A stretch of 64,000 nt of DNA from Ceriagrion tenellum. Its lineage: Eukaryota; Arthropoda; Insecta; Odonata; Coenagrionidae. The stretch spans positions 16,176,965 to 16,240,964 of the forward strand of contig OY720642.1 of assembly GCA_963169105.1 (NCBI GenBank). Reading direction: 5' to 3'. The notes below the pieces were generated by a model. That model saw only the letters and a program-made list of their open reading frames with translations, ran no database searches and was not told where the DNA came from. Numbering within the stretch: position 1 is the stretch's first letter; the number at the start of each line of letters is the position of its first letter. This document shows positions 19,610-30,680 of this stretch, piece after piece. Position numbers and translations under genes: made by a program.

Positions 19610-19745
19610 TAGGTGATCTTCCACAGGTATTTTATTTGGTACGACGATTATCAACGTCTAGTTGCCATCATCAGCTCCTGAAGATGGCACCTATGCTTTG
19701 AAACTAGTCATTAAAAAGAATATTTTGTTGAAATAACTACTGTTT
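19610..19745. repeat. Imperfect inverted repeat with hammerhead-like core boxes
   Basis: On + CTGAAGA at about 19,678 is followed after 15 bases by GAAACTAGTC, so both core boxes match the hammerhead consensus. The intervening stem is poor. On - the mirror arm reads CTGATGATGGCAACTAGACG with a degenerate second box. The arms meet at ATCATCAGCTCCTGAAGAT. The outer parts (TATTTTATTTGGTAC and GTTGAAATAACTA) pair only loosely. Confidence 0.5.
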
Positions 19746-21519
19746 CCTTTCATTAAAATTCATAGTAGAGTTCACTGGATATATGGCCATTCACATATAA
19801 AGCAGGAGCTCGCATCAAATTCCTTATAGTTATGGGTGGATAAAAGACTCCAAAAAAATTAAAATTTGTGAAAAATCCTATATCTTTACCCTTTCTAAAT
19901 GTTGAAATTCTAAGAAAAAACGCCTAAGAATTCTTACTCTGTATTCGGCCATTGTTTACATTAAACTATAACTTTTTAGTCTCTATAATTTATCTATTTA
20001 TCAACAATAAGCAATGTCTAATCCGATAAAATTCAATGGTTAATGTAAATTATTTGGTGGCAAGCTCTACCACTAAGCATGGTAACTAAATAATTTTTTC
20101 TCCGCTAGCAATCTATCTTTTATGAAAGGCGAAGTACACTCTGGCAAACGTTCTCGGAGATCTTTCGGACCTGAACTGATAGGCAATCATCACCGAGGCT
20201 AAAATACCTCCGCTCGATTGGACTACTTAACTTCTAAAGCCTATTTTCAGGCGCTACTAATTTTCCTCATTACCTCTACGAGCGCATCTTTCTAGCTATA
20301 TGTTATGGGAGCAGGGATTTGGTATTCCCAAACACAGAGCAAACGGAATTTATGTAGGTTGAGTTTATTTGCTCAAATCACGGAGTGAAGTTTAAAGTCT
20401 CCACTTTAATTACTAGTCATGGCATGTCTGATCATAAGAAACAATTTTTTTTAAATATTGATTTCTGCCTTATATGCACTAACGGAAAGTAATACGCATC
20501 AATATTTTTTAATCTGACACAGATATAAAGATAATTGAAAATCCATTACTTTGCAATTCTACCAAAATTCAGCAATCAATTTCGTGCGAAATCATTAAAC
20601 GAATCCATGCACCTTGATGTGAATAGTTTGGGATTTCAAGAGCCATACAAATAGGTTCCACTGTTTTGCAAGAAGACCGCTTGCTCACCTCTAAGAGTAA
20701 AGTCATTAGATCGGAACTACAGTTGTAGAAGCGCTAAGGAGGCACCATTTAATCAGAAGAGAGGATCTCAAGCCTTTAAACCACGTGAATTATCCATTCC
20801 CACGATGAATTATCATGAACTTTACGTAAAGAATGTTAAACAGTGTATCCTAAGCCTAAATTTCCTGAAAACATTATAATAATTTGCGGATAAAACAAAT
20901 ACGTCGCGCTACAATAATTTTCAAACGAGCGCAAAGAGATGAATAACGTGTAAATAGTTGTCACTTCGAAAAGAATACAATTTTCTCGGAGGAAAGAATA
21001 TCAGCGTCTAAAAGTTAATTAAACTTAGAAAGAAAAAATAAATTAAACATAGAAAGGAAAAGTTAATTCAAAACAATGCGATTTCCAATAGCTATTTAAT
21101 TGTTCAGCAAATTGGTAGCATTGCAAAGCAACGTAGTCAGGTGCACATCTATCGTGTACCTGTAAGACTAAAAATCTTGTGGAACTTTCAGTGACATATA
21201 ATTTCATTTCTCATTCCTACGATAAAATATTTACATAGAGTTTTGAGCCTGAGGCTTTCAACTACAACTAAAACGTAGACAATATTCACAATTATCATTA
21301 AAGCATCCATTCTCAACGTCCTCGCGACAAGCAAAGCCTTGTGAAATATTCGTTTGTGCGCGCACATTTGCGCCTCAAGAGTGAAATTCGCAAATATATA
21401 TTCCTCTTGCTTCCTCCTCTTGCCCGGTCCCTTTTTTAACGTTTTTCCATCGCTACATCACGGTTAATAAAAAAAACAGCCTCACCGGCTGGAAAAAAGG
21501 ACAAGAAGGTAAAAAAATA
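19746..21519. other. AT-rich spacer, nothing recognised
   Basis: No frame above 60 codons with any motif and no repeat partner noticed. Confidence 0.45.
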
Positions 21520-22045
21520 TGGGGATTCCGTGCACGGTCGCTTCATCACCCGGGCCGCACTTACCTCTCCCTTTCTCTCATTCCCGTCTGAAAGAAAGCG
21601 ACCGCCCCCACCCCCTTACCACCCCAACCAGCCCACGACTTCCTCTACTTGTCTCCCTCTCTCCCACCCTCGCGCTTTCAAAGTCTCCGGAGATTTTTAT
21701 TCATTTTCGGTACATTCTGCCTCCCTTGCCTTCCCACTCTTCTTCCGCCCCGCACCCTCCTTCCGCCCCTCTCTGTGCTTCGCTCTTCAAGTGACGGCCA
21801 AAGGATCGCGGCGAGAGGCTCGAGTCGAGCAGAGGCGTCTTTTTAACGCCTGGATTCTCGAAAGCGAAAACCAGAAGATGCAGAGAGGAGGGAGAGAAGG
21901 AAGGCATTAAATGACATGGTCGTGAAGGAGTGGAAGTGGTGAAAGGCCTCTCCCTCCTGTAGGAAGGAGGTGGTGGTCTCGAAAAGGAAAGAAAAAGAAT
22001 CGAAGAGCAGAGAAAGACAGAGAGAGAAAGAGAGAAAGATGGAAA
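21520..22045. other. Pyrimidine-rich tract switching to purine-rich tract, second locus
   Basis: The + strand is C/T-rich at 21,540-21,790 and G/A-rich at 21,810-22,045, ending in an AG-rich microsatellite-like run (AGAGAGAAAGAGAGAAAG). The proline-rich and arginine-rich frames here are by-products of composition. Confidence 0.65.
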
Positions 22046-22829
22046 ATATATTGCGAGAAGGAAATCATAGTAACCACTGGAGTGATTAAAGGTTGGGATA
22101 GATTACATACGTATTCATTGAGATATTTTAATCTTTTGACAAAGAGAGCTCTTTTGACTGTTGTTCGAGAGCAATTGAGATGAAACTTCAATTCATAGCA
22201 CCTATATATGCACCTATGAACCCATTCATAGCACCTATATATTAAATGCTCATTAGATTTTATGTTTGAGCATGGGCAAAGAGGCGTTTCGTTGTTTTAG
22301 AAACTAGTATCTAGTTAATAGAACTTAATTCACTTGACAAATTGTCCTTAATCTTTTTCATTTTTAATTAATGAAAAGAGGTATGGTCAAACAGGGAGTT
22401 TATCGTACAAAATTAGAGAGATTGAGAGATGAATGAAATCCTAGGTAATAATCACACGTAGAGAAGTGCTTTTTAGGGAACAGTAATGCGTTACACGCTT
22501 CAGATTTTGCAGCAGTGAGTAGTTGTAGATACCAGAACAATACAAATTGGGAAAGGTTTAACGAGCAATCATTACCAAAACCAGAGTTTTTCGGCATTTT
22601 TTCCTTCTTAATGATGCAAGTTGTATAAATTCCCCAATTAAATAAACTCGAGTACACTGTAAGTTGACAGGCATAGTGGCTTCGCCATAGACTTTTTTAT
22701 TTGGGCATACGTGTTGACTTTATGTTTCAATACAACTACTTATTTAAGAATTGAATTAATATTAATTATTTAATATCTAAACAAGTCCAGGAGCGTTAAG
22801 GTAGTTTTTGTCAGGTGTCATTTCACCAA
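22046..22829. other. Spacer, nothing recognised
   Basis: Includes a direct repeat of ATAGCACCTATATAT separated by about 40 bases at 22,195-22,245. Otherwise unassigned. Confidence 0.4.
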
Positions 22830-23010
22830 TAATTAAATCAATTTTGCCTCATAAAGAACAAAATCTCACCTTTCCGAAATATCTGCCACTTACCGCAAAA
22901 CTGTTCGAGATATTTTAGAAAAATTATAAGCCATTTTCCGTGAGAGACGTAACGCGTATGCTCTGCATACAGACTTAACTTAAAAATGAGAGATTTCTAA
23001 CGCCCAGATC
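22830..23010 (-). repeat. Non-coding repeat family G, divergent copy
   Basis: In - orientation it keeps the order of blocks seen at 31,195-31,830: on + here GAGATTTCTAACGCCCAGATCTCG corresponds to the ATTTCTAACACTTAGATGTCG block at 39.3 kb, preceded by GCATACAGAC and CATTTTCCGTG. Divergent, so the borders are approximate. Confidence 0.45.
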
Positions 23011-23210
23011 TCGCCATAAATTTAAAAGTGTGAATTTTGTATGTTCCCACAACTAAAAAAATAATGCATTACTCACCGAAGTGAAAATTCCATAATATAT
23101 GCCCTAGAACCAGATCTCTCCCCAAATAAGACGTAAATTTTTGCGTTAATTTTAAAACATTCCCGTCCGAGTCCCCAGCATGCATCAGGTTTCATTGCCT
23201 TCATAATGGC

Positions 23211-23538
23211 CTAGGACTCGAGAGGGATGAGTGATCCAAGAATGACTGCCCTCTACATAGGAGCTGCAAGTGATTCCGCCGGCGCCACGCAGGACGGAAT
23301 ACACTTGATGCTCTCCACCAATGAGTTCATAACTCCACTGAGCACACCTATGATGAGGGCTACATTCGCCGAAGCTCAAAAAGCAGGTCTCGACTATTCG
23401 CTCGTTTTTCTACTTCCTTCGCATCCATGTTTGCTTCAGCCGGAGCTGAAACCCCAATACCGATCAACTATATTATTATTACAATATTCTTCTATCGACC
23501 TCTTGCTTTATAAATCCAATTCAAAATATCGAGTATAG
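23211..23538 (+). other. Unassigned GC-richer frame
   Basis: From 23,227 a 103-codon frame begins MSDPRMTALYIGAASDSAG. I do not recognise it. The first 60 codons are in GC-richer DNA than the neighbourhood, and the last 15-20 codons run into a foldback repeat, so the natural end of any protein lies earlier. A pyrimidine-AG at about 23,210 and a CAG-GT at about 23,383 could be splice sites of an exon, but such signals are common by chance. It may be a host exon fragment, a transposon remnant or chance. Confidence 0.22.
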
Positions 23539-23630
23539 GTTAGTGTTGGTTAATCAAAAAATCATCCTTTGCAAACATCCTTTGATCAACTAACACTGAC
23601 CTATACTCGATATTTTGAATTGGATTTATA
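23509..23630. repeat. Foldback repeat with ~49-bp arms
   Basis: TATAAATCCAATTCAAAATA... (23,509-23,557) returns as its reverse complement at 23,581-23,630 with few mismatches and a 23-base loop. It is non-coding and may be a small MITE or a tail-to-tail pair. Confidence 0.88.
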
Positions 23631-23999
23631 TTTTCATTATCATTATCGCAAAACAAATCTTTCGTAGTGGAGGCATTTTCACGGCACGGCATACAAAAAT
23701 AATCAAGTCGCACAGAGGTATAGATGCATGTATTTAATTACTGAAATGTTCGGTTACATAAAATAATGTGTTAACGACATTTAAAACATAGTATTTAGGG
23801 AATTCTTTTTAGAGTTAGTGAAATAAAAAAATGAAGTTCGAAAATGGTGTACACTTAGACTAGGGAAAGATTTCGCGCAAACGAAAACTGAGAAATAAGC
23901 AGAGGAGCCCCCTTTTTCACAGCCCATGAGGAGAGAAAAAGCTACAAGTGCCGCGGAATAACATTTTACTTATAAATACACAAAAAGTGATTACGACGA

Positions 24000-24300
24000 A
24001 GGTGGCGAGGGGAAATAAGGGAAGAAACAAGTGAAGGGGAATGAGGGCGAGCTAAATGAGGCGGGAACAGAAGGTAAGAGAGAGCGTCGAAGAAAGAGGG
24101 ATAATTGAATGGGAGCGAAGGAATTAGGAGGAGGGTGAGAAAGGTAAATTGAATGAGTGAAAGGGGAAATTAATTAAGACAGAGAGAAAAGGAGAATCGG
24201 CGAAGGATAAGAAATGAAAGGAAGGAAAGGCGACAGTGTATTTCCAGGAGGGACGTGAAAAGAGGACCAGAGGATTAGGAGAGGGAATGTGGCGACAGTA
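24000..24300. other. Purine-rich tract
   Basis: The + strand is dominated by A and G (GGAAATAAGGGAAGAAAC and similar) for about 300 bases. No conserved frame. The flanks, 23,640-24,000 and 24,300-24,530, hold nothing recognised. Confidence 0.55.
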
Positions 24301-24534
24301 GAATGTGACATGGATATATATAGGAAAAGATTGGGAGAGACGCTGAAGACTGAGTTTGCATTGGGAGACTACGGGTGCTGAATTGAAGAAGGAACAAAGA
24401 ACATCCTAAGGTCGAGTTAAATAACAAATCACTTGTTATTAACGTTGGCGTATATGAAGGAAATTTGCAAAAAGAGTGCAAGGCAAGTGCGACAATATAG
24501 TCAGGGAAATCAGCCACTTCTCCCTTGTTAGACC

Positions 24535-24622
24535 TCACTAGGGATCCGCTGCCAGTAATCGGGATCCAAATGAGGTAGGTTTAACAACAAAGTTAGAACG
24601 CATGCAGAGGTGATCGGCACAC
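24535..24622 (+). repeat. Fragment of family C C-terminal domain upstream of a reverse transcriptase start
   Basis: Reads SAASNRDPNEVGLTTKLERMQR followed by a stop, matching the AASVWDPYEAG..LDRVQRR block of the 11.2 kb copy. It lies immediately before the N-terminal reverse transcriptase region of the next copy, on the same strand. Two pieces of related LINEs are therefore joined in the wrong order here. Confidence 0.65.
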
Positions 24623-24726
24623 CGATATTTAAAACAAGGAAATAGAAGTGACCCAGGAAATTATAGTCTATATCCTTAACATCACTTTTATGCAAGATCC
24701 TCGAACACAATGCCGTTAGCAACATT

Positions 24727-25125
24727 ATGACATCCCTGGATAATCGTAACATCATAAACAGCAGTAAGCATGGCTTCCGTAAGGGCAGGTCCTGCGAAAC
24801 ACAGCATACGCTCTTCCTTCATGATATCCTAAAATCAAGGGAATCGAAAGAGCAAATCGACGCGATATTCCTTGAATTTAAGAAGGCATTCGACATGGTT
24901 CCTCACAAAAAACTCATTTATAAATTGCAATCATGCGGAGTTAATAAAAAAATATTAAACTGGATAAGGGACTTTCTCAGTGATCGAAAACAAAATGTAG
25001 TTATTGATGAATTTAGCTCAGATATGGTTGAAGTCATATCCGGTGTTCCTCAAGGAAGCGTGATTGGCCCTCTTTTATTCATTATTTATATTAATGCACT
25101 AAGTTCTCGAATTAAGTATCAGTAA
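24727..25125 (+). pseudogene. Reverse transcriptase palm, family C
   Basis: The 132-codon frame contains KHGFRKGRSCETQHTLFL, then the first catalytic region IFLEFKKAFDMVPHKKLI (the usual aspartate of motif A reads Glu here), then SGVPQGSVIGPLLFIIYIN (motif B). It ends at TAA 25,123-25,125. The motif C box lies just beyond in another frame as LFADN (25,133-25,147), so the second catalytic aspartate is Asn. Together these changes show that the enzyme is inactive. The ATG at 24,727 is internal; similarity begins about 90 bases earlier. Confidence 0.9.
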
Positions 25126-25172
25126 ATTAAGATTATTTGCAGACAATACAGTAAACTACCTTGAAATAAGCT

Positions 25173-25376
25173 ATGTCGCGGACTTTGAAGCTGTCATCTG
25201 ACATTAACAACGTTCATTCGTGGTGCCACGAGTGGGGTTTAGAACTAAATATTAGTAAACGCACAACAGTTCTGCGAAAGTCATCACACAAAAGCCATAC
25301 CTACACCGTGGGTGGAGTAAACATAAAATCTTCAAATACAGTAAAATATCTTGGAATTATCTTAACTTCAGTATAA
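25173..25376 (+). pseudogene. Reverse transcriptase thumb region, family C
   Basis: Reads LKLSSDINNVHSWCHEWGLE, LNISKRTTVL and VKYLGIILTS, the standard order after motif C in CR1/Jockey-type elements. A premature TAA at 25,374-25,376 and a frame change separate it from the next frame two bases on. Confidence 0.87.
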
Positions 25377-25377
25377 T

Positions 25378-25875
25378 GTGGGAAAACACATACAAGACAT
25401 ATGCGGCACAGCATTAAAGAAACTAGGATTTATCAAGCGCATAATAGGAAGGACCTCGCATGAAAAAGTAAAAGAGAGATACTACTTCACTCTGGTTAGG
25501 CCACACCGCGAATATAATAATGCCGCGAGCATTTGGGACCCTGGTCATAAAGATTTAACCAAAAAAATTAACAAAATACAAAGAAAAGCAGCACGCTTCG
25601 TTAAAAACTGCGACGAACGAACATATAGTATTACACAACTGTTAGAGGGATTAAGGTGGGAGCCCCTAGAGACACGGAGGCTGCACGCTAGGCTTAGGCT
25701 GCTTGAGATATTCAGAACTGGTGTGTTTCAGAGCGACACAGAGAATATTATCATGACTCCTCACTACATTTCTAGGTCTGACAGATGCGATAAAATAAGA
25801 GATATACTCTGCCGAACAGATAGGTATAAAAACTCGTTCTTTCCACGCACAATAAGCAACCACAATAAAAACTGA
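25378..25875 (+). pseudogene. C-terminal domain, family C
   Basis: 165 codons. Blocks in order: LKKLGFIKRIIGRTSHEKVK, LVRPHREYNNAASIWDP, INKIQRKAARFVKN, LRWEPLETRRLHARLRLLE, NIIMTPHYISRSDRC, RTDRYKNSFFPRTIS, then stop. This is the complete C-terminal domain of the family and the best template for recognising the 11.2, 12.9, 26.2 and 57.2 kb fragments. Confidence 0.9.
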
Positions 25876-26089
25876 GCTCCTCTTAATACACTCCCATAGT
25901 AGATGTCACCATTTCACCTCCAAAAATTTACATCTTTACACGGCTGGTGACCTACCACCCCCTGCCACACGCTCATGTGGTGGCTCGCGGGTTAGTATGT
26001 AGATGTAGATGATACATAAAGGACGTTATAATAATCTCCTCACTGTAACCGACCATTAGTGACAACTGAGATAGGAAACGCATTCAGGC

Positions 26090-26665
26090 CGTCGATTAAT
26101 GCTTATACAATCTAGTGTGTAAGTTAAAAGCTATGTTACCTTCTGACGGCGTTTATAATATTTTACGAAACCCGACGTACTTCGCTCCATTCCATGTCGG
26201 GAATAAAATTATGTAAAGATATTGCAGAACAGACTTGATTAAAATGTAATTTTTCCCGCGAACGATAAAAGAGCATAATAGCTGCCAAAGAGACTTCGAA
26301 TTAGGATAATCGATAGAAAGTGTTGCCATATGGGTGATTTTCTCACTTTAGCTTATTTCCTTTATCAGTAATATGGTACTAATATCCCGTGTTGAATCGT
26401 TCTTACAGGACTCTTGTAACTCTAATCATTTATGAAGAAGCAAAATACATTAATAAAATTGTTCCTGTAGCATTAGTTCCATACATACATGGCAGTGAAT
26501 GTTGGTGAAAATTCCCCTTTTGATAAGTTTTGCAGATGTAATGCATTCATAGGCGTAGTTTCGTCAACTATATTACGGTGCATCATAGTGCACGTTTTTG
26601 ATGACTCACCCCCTGCAATACACCCTTGAGGTGGCTGGCTGAGTAAAATGTAAATGCGGACGTAT
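26090..26665 (+). mobile_element. LINE family C, 3' fragment, divergent
   Basis: About 26,148-26,215 reads SDGVYNILRNPTYFAPFHVGN, matching the VKNILLTPSYY block of family C, and a degenerate TDRYK/FFPRTI block follows. The 3' end at 26,605-26,665 has CCCCTGCAATACACCCTTGA and GGTGGCTGGCTGAG, then TGTAAATGCGGACG. It lies directly behind the previous copy in the same orientation. Confidence 0.72.
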
Positions 26666-28059
26666 ATTAAGCCTGAATTTTGCGGCAATTTGACCGGCAA
26701 CGGTGTTGTTCCCAGAATAACGAATCATGAGAGCCGTTTCAATATACGTACGGGAAAATTAACTAGCTTTGAGTTTGTCAGCATAGATACTCGTATTACG
26801 ACCAAAGTGGTTTTTAATGCAACTTTTTAGGTCATTTAATTTTAAAATGCAAGTGCGTCATCAAATAATGAACGTAGATGTAACTGTATATAAACAGTCT
26901 TTCTTCGTCATGTTATTCTCAGGCTATGTTCTACGCAAATGTTGCGATACTCTTCCATAAGTATCAGCCTAAAAACTGAAATGAACGGTGTAGGTCTCTG
27001 ATTTGAAGATGAGGAAAAAGTCTGCTGACAATGAATACAGACAAATAAGTTATAACAATGGAGAAGGATTGATTTCAGGCGTGTTGTGAGATGCAGACGG
27101 CCAATTATTAGAGTTTTGGCAAAGTATTCTCGAGATAAGTCCAAAATAAGCGTCAGACGTTAGCACCTCGTAGGAAGTGCTTCTAAAGATGTCTAGTAAT
27201 GACTTCGATAACCTGCCGCTCGAGTCCAGTCCGGACATCTCTCGCGGAGTGTAATAATAATATTAATAATGATAATAATAAGGCGTCTTTTTGGGGTGAG
27301 ATTGAGGCCAAAGCAGTCCCTTCTTCCATCTAACCCTTGGTCAGATAAATACATGAAATAAGGGTGAAGAAAGATGCATACATTTGTGGGAAAACCGAAA
27401 GGAAGTAAGGAAGAGAATATCCTTGATGAAAAAACCCACTGCAGCAAAACACCCACACATTAAGGGGAGTGTGAAAAACCTGCGAAAACCTACAGACAGA
27501 TTAAGCTAATGTAACACAAAAAAATACATGAAATACACATGAATGATATTAATAATGACAAAGATAATTTATGCATAACTACAAAGTTAAAAATAACTAA
27601 ATAAGTAATTAGAGAATAAAAATAAATTAATTATAAGAAAGTAAACATAAAAAATATGTAAATGAACAAATTAAGTAATAAAGAACAGCTTAATCTGGTT
27701 CGGGTGCAGTCCATGTGAGAATAGACGCTCGATACAGTACTAGATCCCGACCAAGGCACCGTATTCATTTATTAAAGTGGCTCGGACATATGTGAGCCAA
27801 AACATTTATGAATTCAAATATTTTTTATTTGAATTAAAAAACCCTGCTTTTGCTGAAGAATGGGGTCACCCACTGAAAACCAAAGCTATAAAAAAGATGC
27901 ATATTACTCCACGAAAGCATTTTTAATATCCACTTTTTCCCAGGCGCCATAGTCGAATGCAGCGCCATTTACTTGGAATCACCGATTTCGACTTCAATTA
28001 ACCCAATACTCATTTTCTTTGAGGAAATTTAAACACAAAACACCGTCAAATTTCTGATT
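26666..28059. other. Spacer with an AAT microsatellite
   Basis: An (AAT)n-type run lies at 27,252-27,285 next to GTCCGGACATCTCTCGCGGAG; this could be the 3' tail of an old LINE on +. The rest is AT-rich and unassigned. Confidence 0.4.
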
Positions 28060-28260
28060 CGGCGTTCGAAATTCCTCATTGTTTCACAAGTCTACACCCG
28101 TACCATTTCCCATACATTGGATGGTAGTAATTGGCCAACATCTCGAAAATCAGTGCGGAAACGGGCTAATATTTTAGCATCATTGAAAAGATGAGAAATT
28201 TTTATTTAAAAGGAGACCGAATTCGTTAAATATTCGGAGAAATTATACCTCGCTTACAAT
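28060..28260 (+). repeat. Non-coding repeat family G, divergent copy
   Basis: Keeps the block order of 31,540-31,800: AATTCCTCATT, CTACACCCGTACCATTTCCCAT, GGGCTAATATTTT, GAGACCGAATTCGTTAAATAT and TACCTCGCTTACAA. Borders are approximate. Confidence 0.5.
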
Positions 28261-28311
28261 ACCTTGTTAAGCAATGGATGCATATGGCCGAGCGGTAGGA
28301 ACAGTGATGAG

Positions 28312-28484
28312 GATGCCATGATCTCAAAATGAAAGTTTTTGTTCACGTTCCACAGAATTTTAATAGCCAAACAAGGTTCCAACATTAACTATGTAATTTT
28401 CAAGGTTCATATCAAAACCTTGGTTGGTTAAATAAAATTCTGTGGAAAGTGAACAAAAACTTTAAATTGTGAGATCATCGCATC
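28312..28484. repeat. Foldback repeat with ~70-bp arms
   Basis: GATGCCATGATCTCAAAATG... runs to AACAAGGTT and returns as its reverse complement, ending in GAGATCATCGCATC. The arms share TTTTTGTTCAC, TTCCACAGAATTTTA and CCAA(G/A)CAAGGTT-type blocks. Immediately upstream, at 28,285-28,295, is TGGCCGAGCGG, a good Pol III A-box match, but no convincing B box follows. Confidence 0.85.
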
Positions 28485-29649
28485 TGTACCACATTTCCAC
28501 AAAATATCGCCTGATACGATAAACTTAAGCGATGAAGGTAATTCTGACACAATTTTGGGCGCCATATATTGTTTCAGCATAGCTACTGAGCTGTTTTCAA
28601 AGCACTCTGAACAATTTTCATAAAATAGTTCTAGAGGTCTCGAGAAAACATTTTCTCGATTATGCCTACCTCGATTCACAGCTCCCTTGAAGATAATTTA
28701 TGTAGACTGCAGCTCCCCCATCGGTATTCTCCCAAAACGGCTGTTAAAAAACAAAAACTGCTGTGCAAAACTCGCCTGTTTGCCTGTTATTGGTAGTCGG
28801 ATCCAAGAATCGGATTGAAAATAAGTATCGGACTTATTTCTCTTGTAATGCATTAAAAATATTTTTCGACTCCATAATTGGATCCGATCACATTATTTGC
28901 GATCACATTATTTGCGATCACACTATCAGTCCTGAAATGAACATCGCGCAAAACTGACTTCCTCCGCATTTAACGACTTGTGTTTACATCTGTAATAGAA
29001 ATCAATGTCCAGTTGAAACTGCCAAGGTAGCTTATCACTGCCCAACTAAGTGGAATAAATAAATAGAGTAGCGACTGCCAACTAAATAAGTTCTTTTCTT
29101 TAGGAGAGTTTTGCAAACAATCTTGATGACGAACTAAATTTCTCAAGACCAAATGCCTCAAGTTTCCTGTGTCCTGAACATGCCTTATGTGTAATCTTAA
29201 GACGCACCGGTTTTCATTAACTACACCAGTGTTTAAAAAATATATCCCATGCATGAAAGTTATGCTCAATAACTGACGTTATTTTTGGCGAACCTATTTC
29301 ATACGGTTGAATAGCTTAGTGCATACCACGTAAAAGATTCACCAACTGAACCGAGATTACGACCATTTCGTGGTTTTGACCTGGACAGTGTCGAACCTGG
29401 TTCGGCAATTACGTCGTTCTTTTGCATGGAGTGCAATTAAGTTTCCATTAGAGTGCGTCATTAGTAATGGAAGTCGTAATTGCGGTTTTGTTACCCACTG
29501 TTGTATGTGGCTGTATTTCGATGGGTCGCGACGACGGACATGAGGTAATGTGATGGAAGAATATCGGCGGATTTCAGGAACACGTATTGATACGGCGGTT
29601 GAGAGGCCAGAGGGGCAAGGCTCTTCATGTTCTTTCGGAGAAGGAAATA
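28485..29649. other. Spacer with a 15-bp triplet repeat
   Basis: GATCACATTATTTGC is repeated at 28,886 and 28,901, with a partial third copy at 28,916. A GC-richer segment at 29,330-29,640 shows no coding motif. Nothing else recognised. Confidence 0.4.
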
Positions 29650-29823
29650 GGCAAATGATTCAGGGATCTTTCGGTTGACACGAGAAAGTTAACATCTCTG
29701 AAAGTGGCTACCAAATGACTGCGATCAGAGAGGGTTCTAGGCAAATGATTCAGGGATCTTTCGGTTAACACGAGAAAGTTGACATCTTTAAAAGTGGCTA
29801 CCAAATGACTGTGATCGAGGATA
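29650..29823 (+). repeat. Two-copy 89-bp tandem duplication
   Basis: AGGCAAATGATTCAGGGATC starts at 29,650 and again at 29,739. The copies continue through TTTCGGTT(G/A)ACACGAGAAAG to GTGGCTACCAAATGACTG and differ at only a few positions, so the duplication is recent. Confidence 0.92.
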
Positions 29824-30377
29824 ACAAATTTAAAGAGCAAATAAATTTGCGAGAGATCGATTTTGGTTCAGAAATATGCTTGTTTATGTTCAAAAATGTG
29901 TTTCTGCTATTGGTAACATATAATGATGGCTTCCGGCCAAAATTGCTCTTTACATTAAACTTTTTAACTTCTGGCTACGTACTCAACTTCCCCCAACATA
30001 CACGAATATGGCGACTCTCCATAATCGTGCCTTTGTCAGGAAAAAGCTGAGGCAATCATCAGTCCCCCTTTCTGAGCAATGCAATCCTTGTTCGTCATTT
30101 TTATCCAGCACTAGACTTCATTCTTTCGACATTTATTCCTAGAGATGCCCTTGTAGAAGGAAAAGAAGTAATACTCAACCCGAGCACTGGGAAACATTTC
30201 TCGGAAAGTGCCTTAGGCAAGAGATTTTTGAAAATTTGTTCTTGCAGTGGTTGGAGTGTTTTACGCTAGAGTAAATATTTTCTGAGAAATATCGAGGTAC
30301 CTTGCCGATTAAAGAAATGCGTCCTAAAATTTCATTTTTGCTTTAATTTGGTAAACCGCACCGTAAACCCAACACAT
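29824..30377. other. Spacer, nothing recognised
   Basis: Unassigned frames only. Confidence 0.4.
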
Positions 30378-30680
30378 AGTAATGCTTTAATTAAAACGAA
30401 TTTTCCGAAACAATCCTTGCACCTTTTATAAAATGATGTGCATGTTTATTTTGTCCATACATGAACATTTGACTTTGCTAACTGTGGACCAAATTGTCTT
30501 CCCGACTAACTTGAAAGTTTATGAGCACTCGATAACTCGCGATTACCGCTCCTGCCAGCTTAATAAGGACACACAGTTACCAGAAAAGAAATCAAAATCA
30601 CATCCATTAATTCCTCCAAGGTGTTCATAACGAGGTGGCATCCCGCCATTTGACTGTATTCCCGGTACACTCGACCCAGA
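30378..30680 (+). repeat. Non-coding repeat family R, divergent copy 3
   Basis: Follows copies 1 and 2 in order: ATGCTTTAATTAAAACGAA, CCTTGCACC, GTGGACCAAATTGTCTTCCCG, TTGAAAGTTTATGA, GATTACCGCTCCTGCCAGCTTAA and GTGGCATCCCGCCATTTGAC. It has a middle deletion relative to the others and no flanking direct repeats. Confidence 0.6.

Larger units (their letters stand above)
24630..26015 (+). mobile_element. LINE family C (CR1/Jockey-type), longest copy
   Basis: A non-LTR retrotransposon copy from the reverse transcriptase N-terminal region to its 3' end, in at least three frames. The order is HGFRKGRSCETQ, FKKAFDMVPHKK, GVPQGSVIGPLLFIIYINAL, then LFADN in another frame, the thumb region and VKYLGIILTS, then the C-terminal domain to the stop at 25,875. 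The 3' untranslated region ends with the hairpin CCCTGCCACACGCTCATGTGGTGGC and TGTAGATGTAGATG at about 26,010. The endonuclease and 5' end are missing. It serves as the reference for the ten smaller family C pieces in this window. Confidence 0.93.

Noticed and set aside
28283..28300. tRNA gene at the TGGCCGAGCGG sequence
   Set aside because: No B box, anticodon arm or acceptor stem could be placed. It is only an A-box-like word beside a foldback.
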